A stretch of DNA of 64,000 bases from Aestuariivita sp. (GCA_018401465.1 JAGYKE010000004.1:744001-808000); one strand, 5' to 3'. Shown: positions 45,565 to 54,077, numbered from the stretch's first letter. A program made the numbers and translations. Notes: generated by a model not told the origin, from the sequence alone.

Positions 45565-47595
45565 ATGCTGAGACCGGCCAGCTATGCCATGGCGCAATGG
45601 ATCGAACCCGGGGCGGGCGCGCGCCCGGTGATCGGGCCGGTGACCGCGACACGGATCGCCGAGGCAGGCGGCGCACCGCTCGACGTGCAAGGCATGCTCG
45701 ACTGGGCGCGGGGCACAGGCGGCCCGGCGCTGCGCGCGATGACGTTCCATGACCGCGCGAAAATTCTCAAGGCGCTCGCCACCTATATCGCGGGCCGCAA
45801 GGAAGAGCTTTATGCCCTCAACCCCCTCACCGGGGCCACCCGTGCGGACGGTGCCATCGACATCGAAGGCGGCATCGGCACGATGATGGTGATCGCCGCG
45901 AAGGGCCGTCGCGAAATGCCCGATGGCCATGTCTATGTCGATGGCGGCGTCGAGGCCCTGTCGCGCGGCGGCAGCTTTATCGGCCAACACATCGCGGTGC
46001 CGCTGCAGGGCGTCGCGGTCCACATCAACGCCTTCAACTTCCCCGTCTGGGGGATGCTGGAAAAACTCGCCCCCACGCTGCTGGCCGGGGTTCCCGCCAT
46101 CGTGAAACCCGCGACGCAGACCTGCTACCTGACCGAGGCCTGCTTCCGCATGATCATCGACAGCGGCCTGCTCCCCGACGGTGCCGTGCAGCTGGTGATC
46201 GGCGGCGTGGGCGACATGCTCGACCGTCTCGGCGCGCAGGACGCTGTGGCCTTCACCGGGTCCGCGGACACGGCGCTCAAGCTGCGCTCCAACCTCAATC
46301 TCATGCGCCACTCGGTCCGCTTCCATTCCGAACAGGACAGCCTGAACGCCACGATCCTTGGCCCCGATGTCGCGCCCGGCAGCGCCGCCTTTGACCAGTT
46401 CATCAAGGAAGCCGCGCGCGAAATCACCGTGAAGGCGGGCCAGAAATGCACCGCGATCCGCCGCATCATCGTGCCGCACGGCGCGATGGACGACGTCGCA
46501 CAGGCGCTGATCGCGCGGCTGGGCCAGACCGTGGTGGGCGACCCTGCGGCCGAAGGCGTGCGCATGGGCGCGCTCGCCTCGCCCGACCAGAAGGCCGACG
46601 TGCTCTCCAAGCTGCGCGCGCTGGCGGGCGAAACCGTCACGCTGACGGGCGATCCCGAGGTGCTCGACCTCGTGGGCGCGGGCCCCGAAGGCGCCTTCCT
46701 CAAACCGACGCTCCTGCGCTGCGATGACCCTGATGCGGCGCGGGCCGTGCACGAACTCGAGGCCTTCGGCCCGGTTTCGACCCTGATGCCTTACCGCGAC
46801 CTAGCCCATGCAAGCCAGCTCGCCAATCGCGGCGGCGGGTCGCTCGTCGCGTCGCTCGTCACCGATGATCCCGCCGTCGCGCGCGCGGTGACGCTGAATT
46901 CCGCCGCCTGGCACGGGCGGCTCTATATCACCGGCGCCTCCAGCGCGAAGGAATCCACCGGCCATGGCGCGCCCCTGCCGCACATGGTGCATGGCGGCCC
47001 GGGCCGCGCCGGGGGCGGCGAGGAACTGGGCGGCATCCGCGGCGTGCTCCACTACATGCAGCGCACCGCGGTGCAGGGCAGCCCGGACGTCATCGCGGCC
47101 ATCACCGGCCAATGGGTGCCGGGCGCGGCCGAGGTCAAAGGCCCCGACCATCCCTTCCAGCGCACCTGGCACGAGATCGCGATAGGCGAGACGATCCACA
47201 CCGAACCCCGCACCGTGACGCTGGACGATATCGAACATTTCGCCCATTTCACCGGTGACACCTTCTATGCCCACATGGACGAAGACGCCGCAAAGGCGAA
47301 CCCCTTCTTCCCGGGCCGCGTCGCGCATGGCTACCTGCTTCTGTCCTTCGCGGCGGGCCTGTTCGTCCAGCCCGATCCCGGCCCGGTGCTGGCGAACACG
47401 GGCCTCAACGCGCTGTCCTTCCAGAAACCTGTCAGCCCCGGCGACAGCATCGCGGTGCGGCTTACCGCGAAACGCAAGACCGGCCGCACCGACACCTATG
47501 GCGAGATCGCGTGGAACGTCACTCTCACCAACCAGGACGGCGATCAGGTCGCGGAATACGAACTCCTGACCATGGTCGCCTACGAACGACCCTGA
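45565..47595 (+). CDS. paaZ: bifunctional oxepin-CoA hydrolase / 3-oxo-5,6-dehydrosuberyl-CoA semialdehyde dehydrogenase
   Basis: This 676-residue protein is full length for PaaZ (681 in E. coli). The N-terminal aldehyde dehydrogenase domain has Glu256 in HSEQDSLN and Cys295 in [11 protein letters not shown], the same numbers as in the E. coli enzyme. The C-terminal MaoC-like hydratase domain (from about 540) has [20 protein letters not shown] and [15 protein letters not shown]. It opens the oxepin ring and oxidises the resulting aldehyde. The ATG at 45565 follows GGGGAGGG. Confidence 0.96.
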   Translation: MLRPASYAMAQWIEPGAGARPVIGPVTATRIAEAGGAPLDVQGMLDWARGTGGPALRAMTFHDRAKILKALATYIAGRKEELYALNPLTGATRADGAIDIEGGIGTMMVIAAKGRREMPDGHVYVDGGVEALSRGGSFIGQHIAVPLQGVAVHINAFNFPVWGMLEKLAPTLLAGVPAIVKPATQTCYLTEACFRMIIDSGLLPDGAVQLVIGGVGDMLDRLGAQDAVAFTGSADTALKLRSNLNLMRHSVRFHSEQDSLNATILGPDVAPGSAAFDQFIKEAAREITVKAGQKCTAIRRIIVPHGAMDDVAQALIARLGQTVVGDPAAEGVRMGALASPDQKADVLSKLRALAGETVTLTGDPEVLDLVGAGPEGAFLKPTLLRCDDPDAARAVHELEAFGPVSTLMPYRDLAHASQLANRGGGSLVASLVTDDPAVARAVTLNSAAWHGRLYITGASSAKESTGHGAPLPHMVHGGPGRAGGGEELGGIRGVLHYMQRTAVQGSPDVIAAITGQWVPGAAEVKGPDHPFQRTWHEIAIGETIHTEPRTVTLDDIEHFAHFTGDTFYAHMDEDAAKANPFFPGRVAHGYLLLSFAAGLFVQPDPGPVLANTGLNALSFQKPVSPGDSIAVRLTAKRKTGRTDTYGEIAWNVTLTNQDGDQVAEYELLTMVAYERP

Positions 47596-47596
47596 T

Positions 47597-47658
47597 CTTC
47601 TTCGGGTTCACAAATATCCCGGGGGGCCGCGCGCCAGCGCGGCGGGGGCAGAGCCCCC
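47597..47658 (+). repeat. full copy (D) of the dispersed intergenic element with two hairpins
   Basis: It starts directly after the paaZ stop with CTTCTTCGGG..AAATATCCCGGGGGG. It holds GCCGCGC-GCCA-GCGCGGC (47626-47643) and GGGGGC-AGA-GCCCCC (47644-47658). The second stem and the core are shared with the copy at 8215. The extra stem is an insertion relative to that copy. It lies between convergent genes and may terminate both. Confidence 0.6.
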
Positions 47659-47665
47659 TGCGACG

Positions 47666-47854
47666 TCAGTCGAGCCTGCGCGCCTCGTCGATCAGCATCA
47701 CCGGGATGCCGTCGCGGATCGGAAAGGCAAGCCCCGCAGGGCGCGAGATCAGCTCCTGCCGGTCCGCGTCATATTCCAACGTGGCATGCGTGCTCGGGCA
47801 GATCAGCGCCTCGAGCATGCGGCGGTCGAAGACCGGGGCGGGGGCGTTCGTCAC
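47666..47854 (-). CDS. Trm112 family protein
   Basis: This 62-residue protein has the Trm112/YcaR pattern: [40 protein letters not shown]. The eukaryotic homolog is an activator of methyltransferases; bacterial members have no fixed role. The zinc-binding Cys of yeast Trm112 are not kept (only one Cys). It overlaps the upstream Lon-N gene by four bases. Confidence 0.9.
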   Translation of the reverse strand: MTNAPAPVFDRRMLEALICPSTHATLEYDADRQELISRPAGLAFPIRDGIPVMLIDEARRLD

Positions 47855-48492
47855 TGGATCATCTCTTCGCTCGACCCGCCGCGCAGCGCGAATTCGATCA
47901 GCGTGATCAGCGTCTCGCGCCGCGTGGCCAGCGACGGCGCTTCCAGAAGCGCCTGCTTGTCCTCGGGTTCGAGGTCGAGAAGCATGGACAGCGAATTGAT
48001 CAGCAATTCGTCCTCGGCCTCGCGCAGGGTTTCCCAGTCGGTCGACAGACCCCGCGCAGAGAAATAGCGCTCCAGCAACTTCATCAGCCGCGGCCGGTCG
48101 AAGCCCGCGTCCTGTTCGGTCGGGCCCATGTCACGCTCGAACCCGTCCCAGCGCACCTTGCAGCGGCGGTAGGGCGTGAACCCCGACACTTCCTCGATCA
48201 CGCGGTAGCGCGATATGCCCGTGAGGGTGACCAGATATCGCCCGTCCTCGGTTTCCGAGAACTGGGTGACGCGGCCCGCACAGCCGATGGCGTAGAGTGC
48301 CTTTTCGCCACCGCGGCCTGGGTTGGGCTGGATCATGCCGATGAGCCGCCCGGAAGTCTTGAGCGCATCCTCGAACATCTGGAGATAGCGCGGTTCAAAA
48401 ATGTGGAGCGGAAGACGCGACCGGGGCAGCAGAAGCGCCCCGGGGAGGGGAAACACGGGAAGTGTTTCGGGAAGATCGACGGCTTTGACCAT
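47851..48492 (-). CDS. LON peptidase substrate-binding (Lon-N) domain protein
   Basis: This 213-residue protein is a stand-alone Lon-N domain: [20 protein letters not shown] near residue 11, then [14 protein letters not shown] and [20 protein letters not shown]. It lacks the ATPase and protease parts of Lon. Its function in bacteria is unknown. It is part of a minus-strand run with the thioredoxin-TPR gene upstream (26 bases apart) and Trm112 downstream. Confidence 0.92.
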   Translation of the reverse strand: MVKAVDLPETLPVFPLPGALLLPRSRLPLHIFEPRYLQMFEDALKTSGRLIGMIQPNPGRGGEKALYAIGCAGRVTQFSETEDGRYLVTLTGISRYRVIEEVSGFTPYRRCKVRWDGFERDMGPTEQDAGFDRPRLMKLLERYFSARGLSTDWETLREAEDELLINSLSMLLDLEPEDKQALLEAPSLATRRETLITLIEFALRGGSSEEMIQ

Positions 48493-48518
48493 GAATTGGA
48501 ACTAGCCTGCCGCAGCCG

Positions 48519-49439
48519 TCAGGCAAATATCATCGAGCTGAGCTTGCGCCGCCCATGCAGAACGATCGGATCATTGGCCTTGAGCGCGTCGAAAATCGTG
48601 AACAGCTGCGTCTTGGCGGCGCCGTCGTTCCAGTCGCGGTCGCGGCGGAACAGCTCCAGCAGGTGATCCACCGCCTCGGCGGTCTGACCTGATGCCATCA
48701 GCGCCGTCGCCAGATCGAAACGCGCCTGCGCGTCGGCCGGGTCGGCCTCGACCGCCGCCATCAGATCGGCCAGCGGCCCGGCATTGGCCGCCTGTCGCGC
48801 CAGGTCGATCTGCGCACGCGCGGCTTCCAGCGGCGCGCTGGTCGCGATCTCGGCGGGCGCGCCGTTCAGGATCGCCTCGGCCTGATCGGTATCGCCCAGA
48901 GCGACATAGGCGCGGACAAGCCCGCCATAGGCATCCGCATACACCGGATCTTCCTCGAGAATCGCGGCGAAGGTCTGCGCGGCATCCTCGGCGGCACCTT
49001 CGGCCAGCATTTCTTCGGCGGCGGCAACCGCTTCGGCCAGCGCGTCGCCCGGGGCCTCGCCCCCGGCGGTCTTGATCAGCCGGTCGATGAAGGCCTTGAT
49101 CTCCGACCCCGGGACCGCGCCCTGAAACCCGTCGACGGGCTGACCCTTCCAGAAGGCATAGACAGTCGGGATCGACTGGATGCGCAACTGTCCCGCAAGG
49201 CGCTGCGCCTCGTCCACGTTGACCTTGACCATCTTCACCGCGCCCTTCGCGCCGGTGACCGCAGCCTCGAGCATCGGGCCCAACGTCTTGCACGGCCCGC
49301 ACCACGGCGCCCAGAAATCGACGATCACCGGCACCTCGGACGAGGCGTCGATGACATCCACCATGAACGTCGCCTCGGTGCTGTCCTTGATGAGATCGCC
49401 CGCTGCGGGGGCCGTCTTGTTCAAACCCAGCTCGATCAT
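48519..49439 (-). CDS. thioredoxin with C-terminal TPR domain (CnoX/YbbN-like)
   Basis: This 306-residue protein has an N-terminal thioredoxin domain with Cys47 and Cys50 in the intact WCGPC site, followed from about residue 150 by TPR helices (EEMLAEGAAEDAAQTFAAIL, then LARQAANAGPLADLMAAVEA). The architecture is that of CnoX/YbbN, a redox chaperone that hands clients to GroEL and DnaK. E. coli CnoX has an SQHC site instead and lost reductase activity; here both Cys are present. The ATG at 49439 is the likely start; the frame extends 22 codons further. Confidence 0.92.
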   Translation of the reverse strand: MIELGLNKTAPAAGDLIKDSTEATFMVDVIDASSEVPVIVDFWAPWCGPCKTLGPMLEAAVTGAKGAVKMVKVNVDEAQRLAGQLRIQSIPTVYAFWKGQPVDGFQGAVPGSEIKAFIDRLIKTAGGEAPGDALAEAVAAAEEMLAEGAAEDAAQTFAAILEEDPVYADAYGGLVRAYVALGDTDQAEAILNGAPAEIATSAPLEAARAQIDLARQAANAGPLADLMAAVEADPADAQARFDLATALMASGQTAEAVDHLLELFRRDRDWNDGAAKTQLFTIFDALKANDPIVLHGRRKLSSMIFA

Positions 49440-49501
49440 CTTCGGCGTCCTTTCGGCGATTCGATCCGTCGCGCCCTTATATGAGGGCGCGGGGCACGGT
49501 T

Positions 49502-50290
49502 TCAAAGGTCAAAACTGGCGAAGACCGGCGCGTGGTCGCTTGGCTGGTCCCAGCCGCGTGCGGCGCGTAGGATGCGGCTGGAATGGCCTGCATTCGCGAT
49601 GTCCCCGGTGGCCCAGATGTGGTCGAGGCGTCGGCCCTTGTCGGCGGCGTCCCAGTCGGGCGCACGGTAGGACCACCACGAATAAAGCTGGCCTTGGGGA
49701 ATGTTTGCCCGCGTGACGTCGACCCAGCCGCCCGCATCCTGCGTGGCGCCCAAGGCTTCGACTTCCTCGGGCGTGTGGCTGACGACCTTGAGCAACTGCT
49801 TGTGCGACCAGACGTCATCCTCGCGCGGGGCGATGTTGAGATCGCCGACAAGGATCGCCTTTTCCGGCCGGTCCCCGTGGAACCAGTCGCGCATCCCGCC
49901 GAGATAGTCGAGCTTCTGGCCGAACTTTACGTTCGCCTCGCGGTCGGGAATGTCGCCGCCTGCCGGGACGTAGAAGTTGTGGATCGTCACCCCGTTCTCG
50001 AGCCGCCCCGCCACGTGCCGCGCATGGCCCAGATCGGCAAAGTCGCGGTCTCCCGCGTCCGTCATCGGCAGCTTCGACAGGATCGCGACGCCGTTATAGC
50101 CCTTCTGCCCCCGCGCGATCATGTGCGTGTAACCAAGCGCGCGGAACGCCTCGACCGGGATCTTGTCGACCGGCGACTTGCATTCCTGCAGGCACAGGAT
50201 GTCGGGCGCCTCTTCCGCCAGAAGGCGGGCAACGAGCCCCTCGCGCAGGCGGACCGAGTTGATGTTCCAGGTGGCAAGCGTGAAAGGCAT
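49502..50290 (-). CDS. xthA: exodeoxyribonuclease III
   Basis: This 262-residue protein is a complete ExoIII: LATWNINSVRLREGL near the start, DILCLQECKSP with the metal-binding Glu, GDLNIAPREDDVWSHK in the middle, and the C-terminal RLDHIWATGDI and PSDHAPVFASF with the catalytic Asp-His. It removes 3' blocking groups and cuts at abasic sites. It lies 30 bases after the MECR-like gene on the same strand. Confidence 0.95.
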   Translation of the reverse strand: MPFTLATWNINSVRLREGLVARLLAEEAPDILCLQECKSPVDKIPVEAFRALGYTHMIARGQKGYNGVAILSKLPMTDAGDRDFADLGHARHVAGRLENGVTIHNFYVPAGGDIPDREANVKFGQKLDYLGGMRDWFHGDRPEKAILVGDLNIAPREDDVWSHKQLLKVVSHTPEEVEALGATQDAGGWVDVTRANIPQGQLYSWWSYRAPDWDAADKGRRLDHIWATGDIANAGHSSRILRAARGWDQPSDHAPVFASFDL

Positions 50291-50320
50291 GGGCAGGCTC
50301 CGTCATCAGGCGGGGCGACC

Positions 50321-51328
50321 CTAGCGCCGCCGCCGCCGGGATGCCATGCCCGATCCGACGCCGTGGGGCGCGATCAGCACCTTGCCCGCGCGCCCGCCCT
50401 TCATCGTGTAGGCGACTGCCTCGCGCACGTCCTCCAGCGCGAAGTGGCGGTCGATGGGCACATGCAGCGCGCCGGTGGCCACAGCGCGGGTCAGGTCGGC
50501 ATAGACGCCCATACGCTCGGCCCGCGATGCGCGGCCGAACCAGTGCACCAGCCAGAAGCCGCGCACCCGGATGTCGCGGAAGATCAGCGGACCGGCCGCG
50601 ATCTGCGCGTTCTGCATCGACATGGCGCCGTAATTGACCAGCGTGCCGCCGTCTTCCAGCGTCTCGGCCAGCCGCCCGAAGGTTTCCCCCGCCACCGCAT
50701 CGAGGGCGAGCTTCATCTTCGCGCCGGTCCGCTTGCGCACCTCGCGGGCAAGGTCGGGGCCATCGACGAAAACCTCGGTCGCGCCCGCCGCCAGCAATTC
50801 GGGCGCGGCGCTGTCGCGGCGCACGACGCAGGCCACGTTGATGCCGCGCGCCTTGGCCAGTTGCACCACGTAATGGCCGACACCCGAATTCGCCGCCGAC
50901 TGGATGATCCAGTCGCCTTCCTTCAGGTCGACATATTCGGTCAGCAGCAGATGCGCGGTCGCCGGGTTCACCATCAGCATCGACAACTGGTCAAGATCGC
51001 CTTCGGGCAGCGGCACAAGCTGGCGGATGTCGGCTGTCGTCTCGCTCACCCAGCAGCCCGCGCCGGGGGGCAGCAGCACAAGCTGGCCCACCGCGATGCC
51101 TTGGCCGTTCACCTCGGTCACGCGGCCCAGGCCTTCGTTGCCGGCGGTCGCGGGCAGGGGCGGGCGCACGCCGTATTCGCCGGCGATCTGGATGTAATCC
51201 GACGGGTTGATGGGCGAACGCAGGACCGCGATGCGCGCCTGTCCCTCGGACAGGGCGGGGCTGTCTTCCTCGACCACCTCGAGCACCTTCACCGGATTGC
51301 CGAATTCCCTGTAGATCGCGCGTTTCAT
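50321..51328 (-). CDS. zinc-free MDR-family enoyl reductase (MECR/Etr-like)
   Basis: This 335-residue medium-chain dehydrogenase resembles mitochondrial 2-enoyl thioester reductase: INPSDYIQIAGEYGVRPPLP, ATAGNEGLGRVTEVNG and IIQSAANSGVGHYVVQLAKA with the NADPH-binding turn. The catalytic zinc ligands of alcohol dehydrogenases are missing. It probably reduces a 2-enoyl-CoA or ACP, or a quinone-like substrate. GAGGGAGGAC is a strong Shine-Dalgarno sequence 5 bases ahead of the ATG and is complementary to the linker of the small RNAs encoded upstream. Confidence 0.83.
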   Translation of the reverse strand: MKRAIYREFGNPVKVLEVVEEDSPALSEGQARIAVLRSPINPSDYIQIAGEYGVRPPLPATAGNEGLGRVTEVNGQGIAVGQLVLLPPGAGCWVSETTADIRQLVPLPEGDLDQLSMLMVNPATAHLLLTEYVDLKEGDWIIQSAANSGVGHYVVQLAKARGINVACVVRRDSAAPELLAAGATEVFVDGPDLAREVRKRTGAKMKLALDAVAGETFGRLAETLEDGGTLVNYGAMSMQNAQIAAGPLIFRDIRVRGFWLVHWFGRASRAERMGVYADLTRAVATGALHVPIDRHFALEDVREAVAYTMKGGRAGKVLIAPHGVGSGMASRRRRR

Positions 51329-51404
51329 TCTGTGGTCCTCCCTCGGTCGGGGCAAAGTCTGGCGCGGCCCGCCCGGTGTGAAAAGCCGCGCCGTTGCGTC
51401 AGGT

Positions 51405-51484
51405 GGAAAAAAGGCCGGACCTTGTGGTCCGGCCAGTCCAACAGGGAGGTTTGCATGTCAGTGCCCGGACATGCACGGGACAGC
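51405..51484 (-). ncRNA. small RNA unit, distal copy, with anti-Shine-Dalgarno linker
   Basis: Read on the minus strand: a 5' hairpin TGCATGTC-N8-GACATGCA (51475-51452), an unpaired linker ACCTCCCTGTTGGACT (51450-51435), then a terminator hairpin GGCCGGACC-N4-GGTCCGGCC followed by T6 (to 51407). The linker has CCUCCC, complementary to Shine-Dalgarno sequences. A second unit 140 bases upstream has the same layout with different stem sequences. A candidate promoter (TTCAAT at 51496-51491 and an FNR-type box) would start RNA near 51484, giving about 75-80 nt. It resembles the Rhodobacter CcsR/cuckoo RNAs in concept, but the motif is shorter and placed between the hairpins. Confidence 0.78.
51413..51434 (-). 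terminator. intrinsic terminator of the distal small RNA
   Basis: A perfect 9-bp stem GGCCGGACC / GGTCCGGCC with a 4-base loop is followed on the minus strand by six T (51412-51407). The A-run lies on the other side on the plus strand, so only minus-strand transcription is terminated here. Confidence 0.9.
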
Positions 51485-51490
51485 TTCATG

Positions 51491-51530
51491 ATTGAACATG
51501 ACCCAAGCGTGCTTCTTTGATCTGGGTCAA
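51491..51530 (-). promoter_or_regulatory. FNR/CRP-family box and possible promoter of the distal small RNA
   Basis: On the minus strand TTGACCCAGATCAA (51530-51517) fits the FNR/FnrL/Dnr pattern TTGA-N6-TCAA. About 20 bases further lies TTCAAT (51496-51491) as a possible -10. With a start near 51484 the box is centred at about -40, close to the -41.5 position of class II activation. This predicts oxygen-dependent or nitrosative control of the small RNA. Confidence 0.62.
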
Positions 51531-51544
51531 ACACAGGTTGCAGA

Positions 51545-51614
51545 TGAAAAAAGGCCCGGGTTTGAACCCGGGCCAGTCCAACAGGGAGGTTGCAGGCCAT
51601 GACCCGGGCCTGCG
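51545..51614 (-). ncRNA. small RNA unit, proximal copy, in the 3' UTR of the response regulator
   Basis: On the minus strand the unit begins 11 bases after the response-regulator stop: a 5' hairpin GCAGGCC-N8-GGCCTGC (51613-51592), the linker ACCTCCCTGTTGGACT (51590-51575), identical to the distal copy, and a terminator GGCCCGGGTT / AACCCGGGCC with T6 (to 51547). No own promoter is evident, so it is probably the 3' end of the regulator mRNA, possibly processed into a separate RNA. The 20-base block 51571-51590 equals 51431-51450 exactly, while the flanking stems have changed in both arms. Confidence 0.74.
51553..51574 (-). terminator. intrinsic terminator of the response regulator / proximal small RNA
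   Basis: GGCCCGGGTT and AACCCGGGCC form the stem (51553-51562, 51565-51574; the innermost pairs open to make a usable loop). Six T follow on the minus strand (51552-51547). It ends the response-regulator transcript. Confidence 0.9.
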
Positions 51615-51624
51615 GCGGGAACAG

Positions 51625-52311
51625 TCATGCGACGAGACGATACCCGCCCGATTCGGTCACAAGAAGGCGCGCATTCGACGGATCTGGTTCGATTTTCTGG
51701 CGCAAACGGTAAATGTGGGTTTCCAACGTGTGCGTCGTGACCCCCGCGTTGTAGCCCCAGACCTCGTGCAGCAGCACGTCGCGCGGCACCACGCCGTCGG
51801 TCGATCGGTAGAGGAACTTGAGGATGTTCGTCTCTTTCTCGGTCAGGCGGATCTTCTTGTCGTCCTCGGTGATCAGCATCTTCATCGAGGGTTTGAACGT
51901 ATAGGGCCCAAGCTGGAAGATCGCGTCTTCGGATTGTTCGTGCTGGCGCAGCTGGGCGCGGATGCGGGCCAGAAGGACCGGGAACTTGAAGGGCTTGGTC
52001 ACGTAATCGTTCGCCCCGGCGTCCAGCCCGAGGATGGTGTCCGCATCGCTGGTGTGCCCGGTCAGCATGAGGATCGGTGCCTTGACGCCCTGCTTGCGCA
52101 TAACGCGGCAGAGTTCCCGCCCGTCCGTATCGGGCAGGCCGACATCGAGGATGACAAGGTCATAGAGCGCCTCTTTCGCGCGGGACATGGCCTGCGCGCC
52201 GGTGCCCGCTTCGAAGACGTCGAAATCTTCGGTCCTGACAAGCTGTTCGCTCAGCGCCTCGCGCAGGTCCTCGTCATCGTCGACCAGCAGGATCTTCTTC
52301 AGTTGGGCCAT
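51625..52311 (-). CDS. OmpR/PhoB-family response regulator
   Basis: This 228-residue protein has a receiver domain (1-120; acidic pocket DDD at 11-13, phosphoacceptor Asp56 in VILDVGLP, Lys in YVTKPFKFP) and a winged-helix DNA-binding domain (about 130-228; LTEKETNILKFLYRS, THTLETHIYRLRQKI). No histidine kinase is next to it. Its position between xthA and ribA is like that of the essential envelope regulator CenR in some Rhodobacteraceae, but I cannot confirm this. Its 3' UTR encodes the proximal small RNA unit. Confidence 0.93.
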   Translation of the reverse strand: MAQLKKILLVDDDEDLREALSEQLVRTEDFDVFEAGTGAQAMSRAKEALYDLVILDVGLPDTDGRELCRVMRKQGVKAPILMLTGHTSDADTILGLDAGANDYVTKPFKFPVLLARIRAQLRQHEQSEDAIFQLGPYTFKPSMKMLITEDDKKIRLTEKETNILKFLYRSTDGVVPRDVLLHEVWGYNAGVTTHTLETHIYRLRQKIEPDPSNARLLVTESGGYRLVA

Positions 52312-52331
52312 GGGTCAGGTCCCTCCGTTGT

Positions 52332-52349
52332 CTCTCACGCAAATGAGAG
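52332..52349. promoter_or_regulatory. inverted repeat in the regulator / ribA divergent region
   Basis: CTCTCA-CGCAAA-TGAGAG is a perfect 6-bp inverted repeat 20 bases upstream of the response-regulator ATG. The string ACGCAAATG within it recurs at 52409-52417. It may be an operator, possibly for autoregulation. The 154-base gap to ribA holds no gene. Confidence 0.4.
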
Positions 52350-52465
52350 GGCGAAGCGCCTTCGGCAAGAAATGCTGCATGTCTTTCACGCTGACGTGTT
52401 CCCCCTGACGCAAATGTTTCATATGTAGGCCCGGTATCTCCGCGCAGACCGGACCCAACCCTTCC

Positions 52466-53554
52466 ATGTCGCTGATCCCGCAGATCCCGGAACTTCTGGC
52501 GCGCGCGCGCGCCGATCTGCGCATGGGGCTGCCCGTCGTGCTGACAGGTGACGGCGGTGCGGCACTGGTGGCGGCTGCGGAAACGCTCGACAACGCGCGG
52601 CTTGCGGCGCTGCGGGCGGCCGATCCCGACCTCGTGCTGGCGATCACCGCGCGGCGGGCGGAGACGCTGAAGGCGCGCGCCTATGACGGCGATCTGGCGC
52701 GGCTGCGCCTGCCGCGCGACGCGGGACTGAACTGGATCGCAGCGGTGGCCGATCCGGTGGATGATCTCGCCCATCCGATGAAGGGGCCGATGACCAGCTG
52801 CCGCGACGGCGATGCGGGCCTGCACCGGCTGGGGATCGCGCTGGCGAAATCCGCGCGGCTTCTGCCCGCGGTCGTCGTGGCCCGCGCCGATGAGGCGGCG
52901 CTGGCGCAAACGGGCGGGCTCACGCGGATCGCGGCGGCGGCGGCCGCGCCGCACATCGCCGAACGCAGCGCGCTTGCCCCCGTGGTCCATGCCCGCCTGC
53001 CGATGGAGGCGGCCGAGGCCGGGCGGCTCCACATCTTCCGCCCCGAAGACGGCGGTGAGGAACATTACGCGATCGAGATCGGCCGCCCCGACCGCGACAC
53101 GCCGGTGCTGGCGCGGCTGCATTCGGCTTGCTTCACCGGCGACGTGCTGGGCAGCCTGAAATGCGACTGCGGCCCGCAGCTGCGCGCGGCGCTGGCGCAA
53201 ATGGGGGCGGAAGGCGCGGGCGTGCTGCTCTACCTGAACCAGGAGGGGCGGGGCATCGGGCTTGCCAACAAGATGCGCGCCTATTCGCTGCAGGATCAGG
53301 GCTTCGACACGGTCGAGGCGAACCACCGGCTGGGCTTCGAGGATGACGAGAGGGATTTCCGCCTAGGCGCCGACATCCTGCGGTCGCTGGGCTTTTCGGC
53401 GGTGCGGCTGCTGACGAACAACCCCGCCAAGGTCGAGATCATGGAGCGGACCGGCATCCGCGTCGCTGAACGCGTCCCGCTCAAGGTGGGGCAGACGCGG
53501 CACAACGCGCATTACCTCGCCACCAAGGCGCGCAAGTCGGGGCATCTGCTGTGA
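52466..53554 (+). CDS. ribA: GTP cyclohydrolase II
   Basis: This 362-residue protein has a C-terminal RibA domain (about 170-362). The zinc-binding [18 protein letters not shown] supplies three Cys, [18 protein letters not shown] is the catalytic block and LTNNPAKVE is near the end. The N-terminal 165 residues resemble a degenerate DHBP synthase-like domain without its acidic active-site motif, as in other alphaproteobacteria. It opens GTP for riboflavin synthesis. It overlaps the L,D-transpeptidase gene by four bases. Confidence 0.94.
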   Translation: MSLIPQIPELLARARADLRMGLPVVLTGDGGAALVAAAETLDNARLAALRAADPDLVLAITARRAETLKARAYDGDLARLRLPRDAGLNWIAAVADPVDDLAHPMKGPMTSCRDGDAGLHRLGIALAKSARLLPAVVVARADEAALAQTGGLTRIAAAAAAPHIAERSALAPVVHARLPMEAAEAGRLHIFRPEDGGEEHYAIEIGRPDRDTPVLARLHSACFTGDVLGSLKCDCGPQLRAALAQMGAEGAGVLLYLNQEGRGIGLANKMRAYSLQDQGFDTVEANHRLGFEDDERDFRLGADILRSLGFSAVRLLTNNPAKVEIMERTGIRVAERVPLKVGQTRHNAHYLATKARKSGHLL

Positions 53555-54045
53555 CACCGCTCGACATGGTGCTGACGCCGACCGGCCTGCGGTTTCTGGG
53601 GCAGACGTTTCCCTGCACCATCGGGCGCGGGGGTATCCGCCGGAAGAAGCGCGAAGGTGACGGCGCGACGCCGCGGGGCGTGCACCGGCTGGTCGGCATG
53701 CTCTACCGGCCCGACCGGATGGCGCGGCCCGCGGACTGGGCGCTGCCGATCCGGCCCGGCGACCTGTGGTCAGACGATCCGCGGCACGAGGATTACAACC
53801 TGATGGTCCGCGCGCCCTATCCGCACAGCCATGAACGGCTGCGCCGCGCCGATCCGCTTTATGATCTGGTGATCCTGACCGACTGGAACTGGCCCTACCC
53901 GGTCAAGGGGCGCGGGTCGGCGATCTTCATCCACCAGTGGCGGCGGCCGGGGTTCCCGACGGAAGGATGCATCGGGCTGCGGCGGGATCACCTGCACTGG
54001 ATCGCGCCGCGCATACGGTATGAAACGCGGCTGATCGTGGCGTGA
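53551..54045 (+). CDS. L,D-transpeptidase family protein (YkuD fold)
   Basis: This is 164 residues from GTG 53551, which overlaps the ribA stop (GTGA). The YkuD active-site motif is [20 protein letters not shown], with His128 and Cys140 as the catalytic pair. No signal peptide is visible, although the family normally acts on peptidoglycan in the periplasm; the alternative ATG at 53566 does not create one. The substrate could be peptidoglycan cross-links, or the protein may be exported by another route. Confidence 0.88.
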   Translation: MTPLDMVLTPTGLRFLGQTFPCTIGRGGIRRKKREGDGATPRGVHRLVGMLYRPDRMARPADWALPIRPGDLWSDDPRHEDYNLMVRAPYPHSHERLRRADPLYDLVILTDWNWPYPVKGRGSAIFIHQWRRPGFPTEGCIGLRRDHLHWIAPRIRYETRLIVA

Positions 54046-54077
54046 CGGCACGGCGTCCCATGATGGGACGCCTGCCG
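54046..54077 (+). terminator. long hairpin after the L,D-transpeptidase gene
   Basis: GGCGTCCCA-TGA-TGGGACGCC (54052-54072) is a perfect 9-bp stem, extended by CGGCA/TGCCG with one bulged base. It begins right after the stop codon. A-rich sequence follows instead of T, so it may protect the mRNA 3' end rather than terminate. Confidence 0.55.

Noticed and set aside
51405-51614. The two RNA units read on the plus strand
   Set aside because: On the plus strand the A-run precedes the strong hairpin and no T-tract follows either unit, so termination makes sense only on the minus strand.
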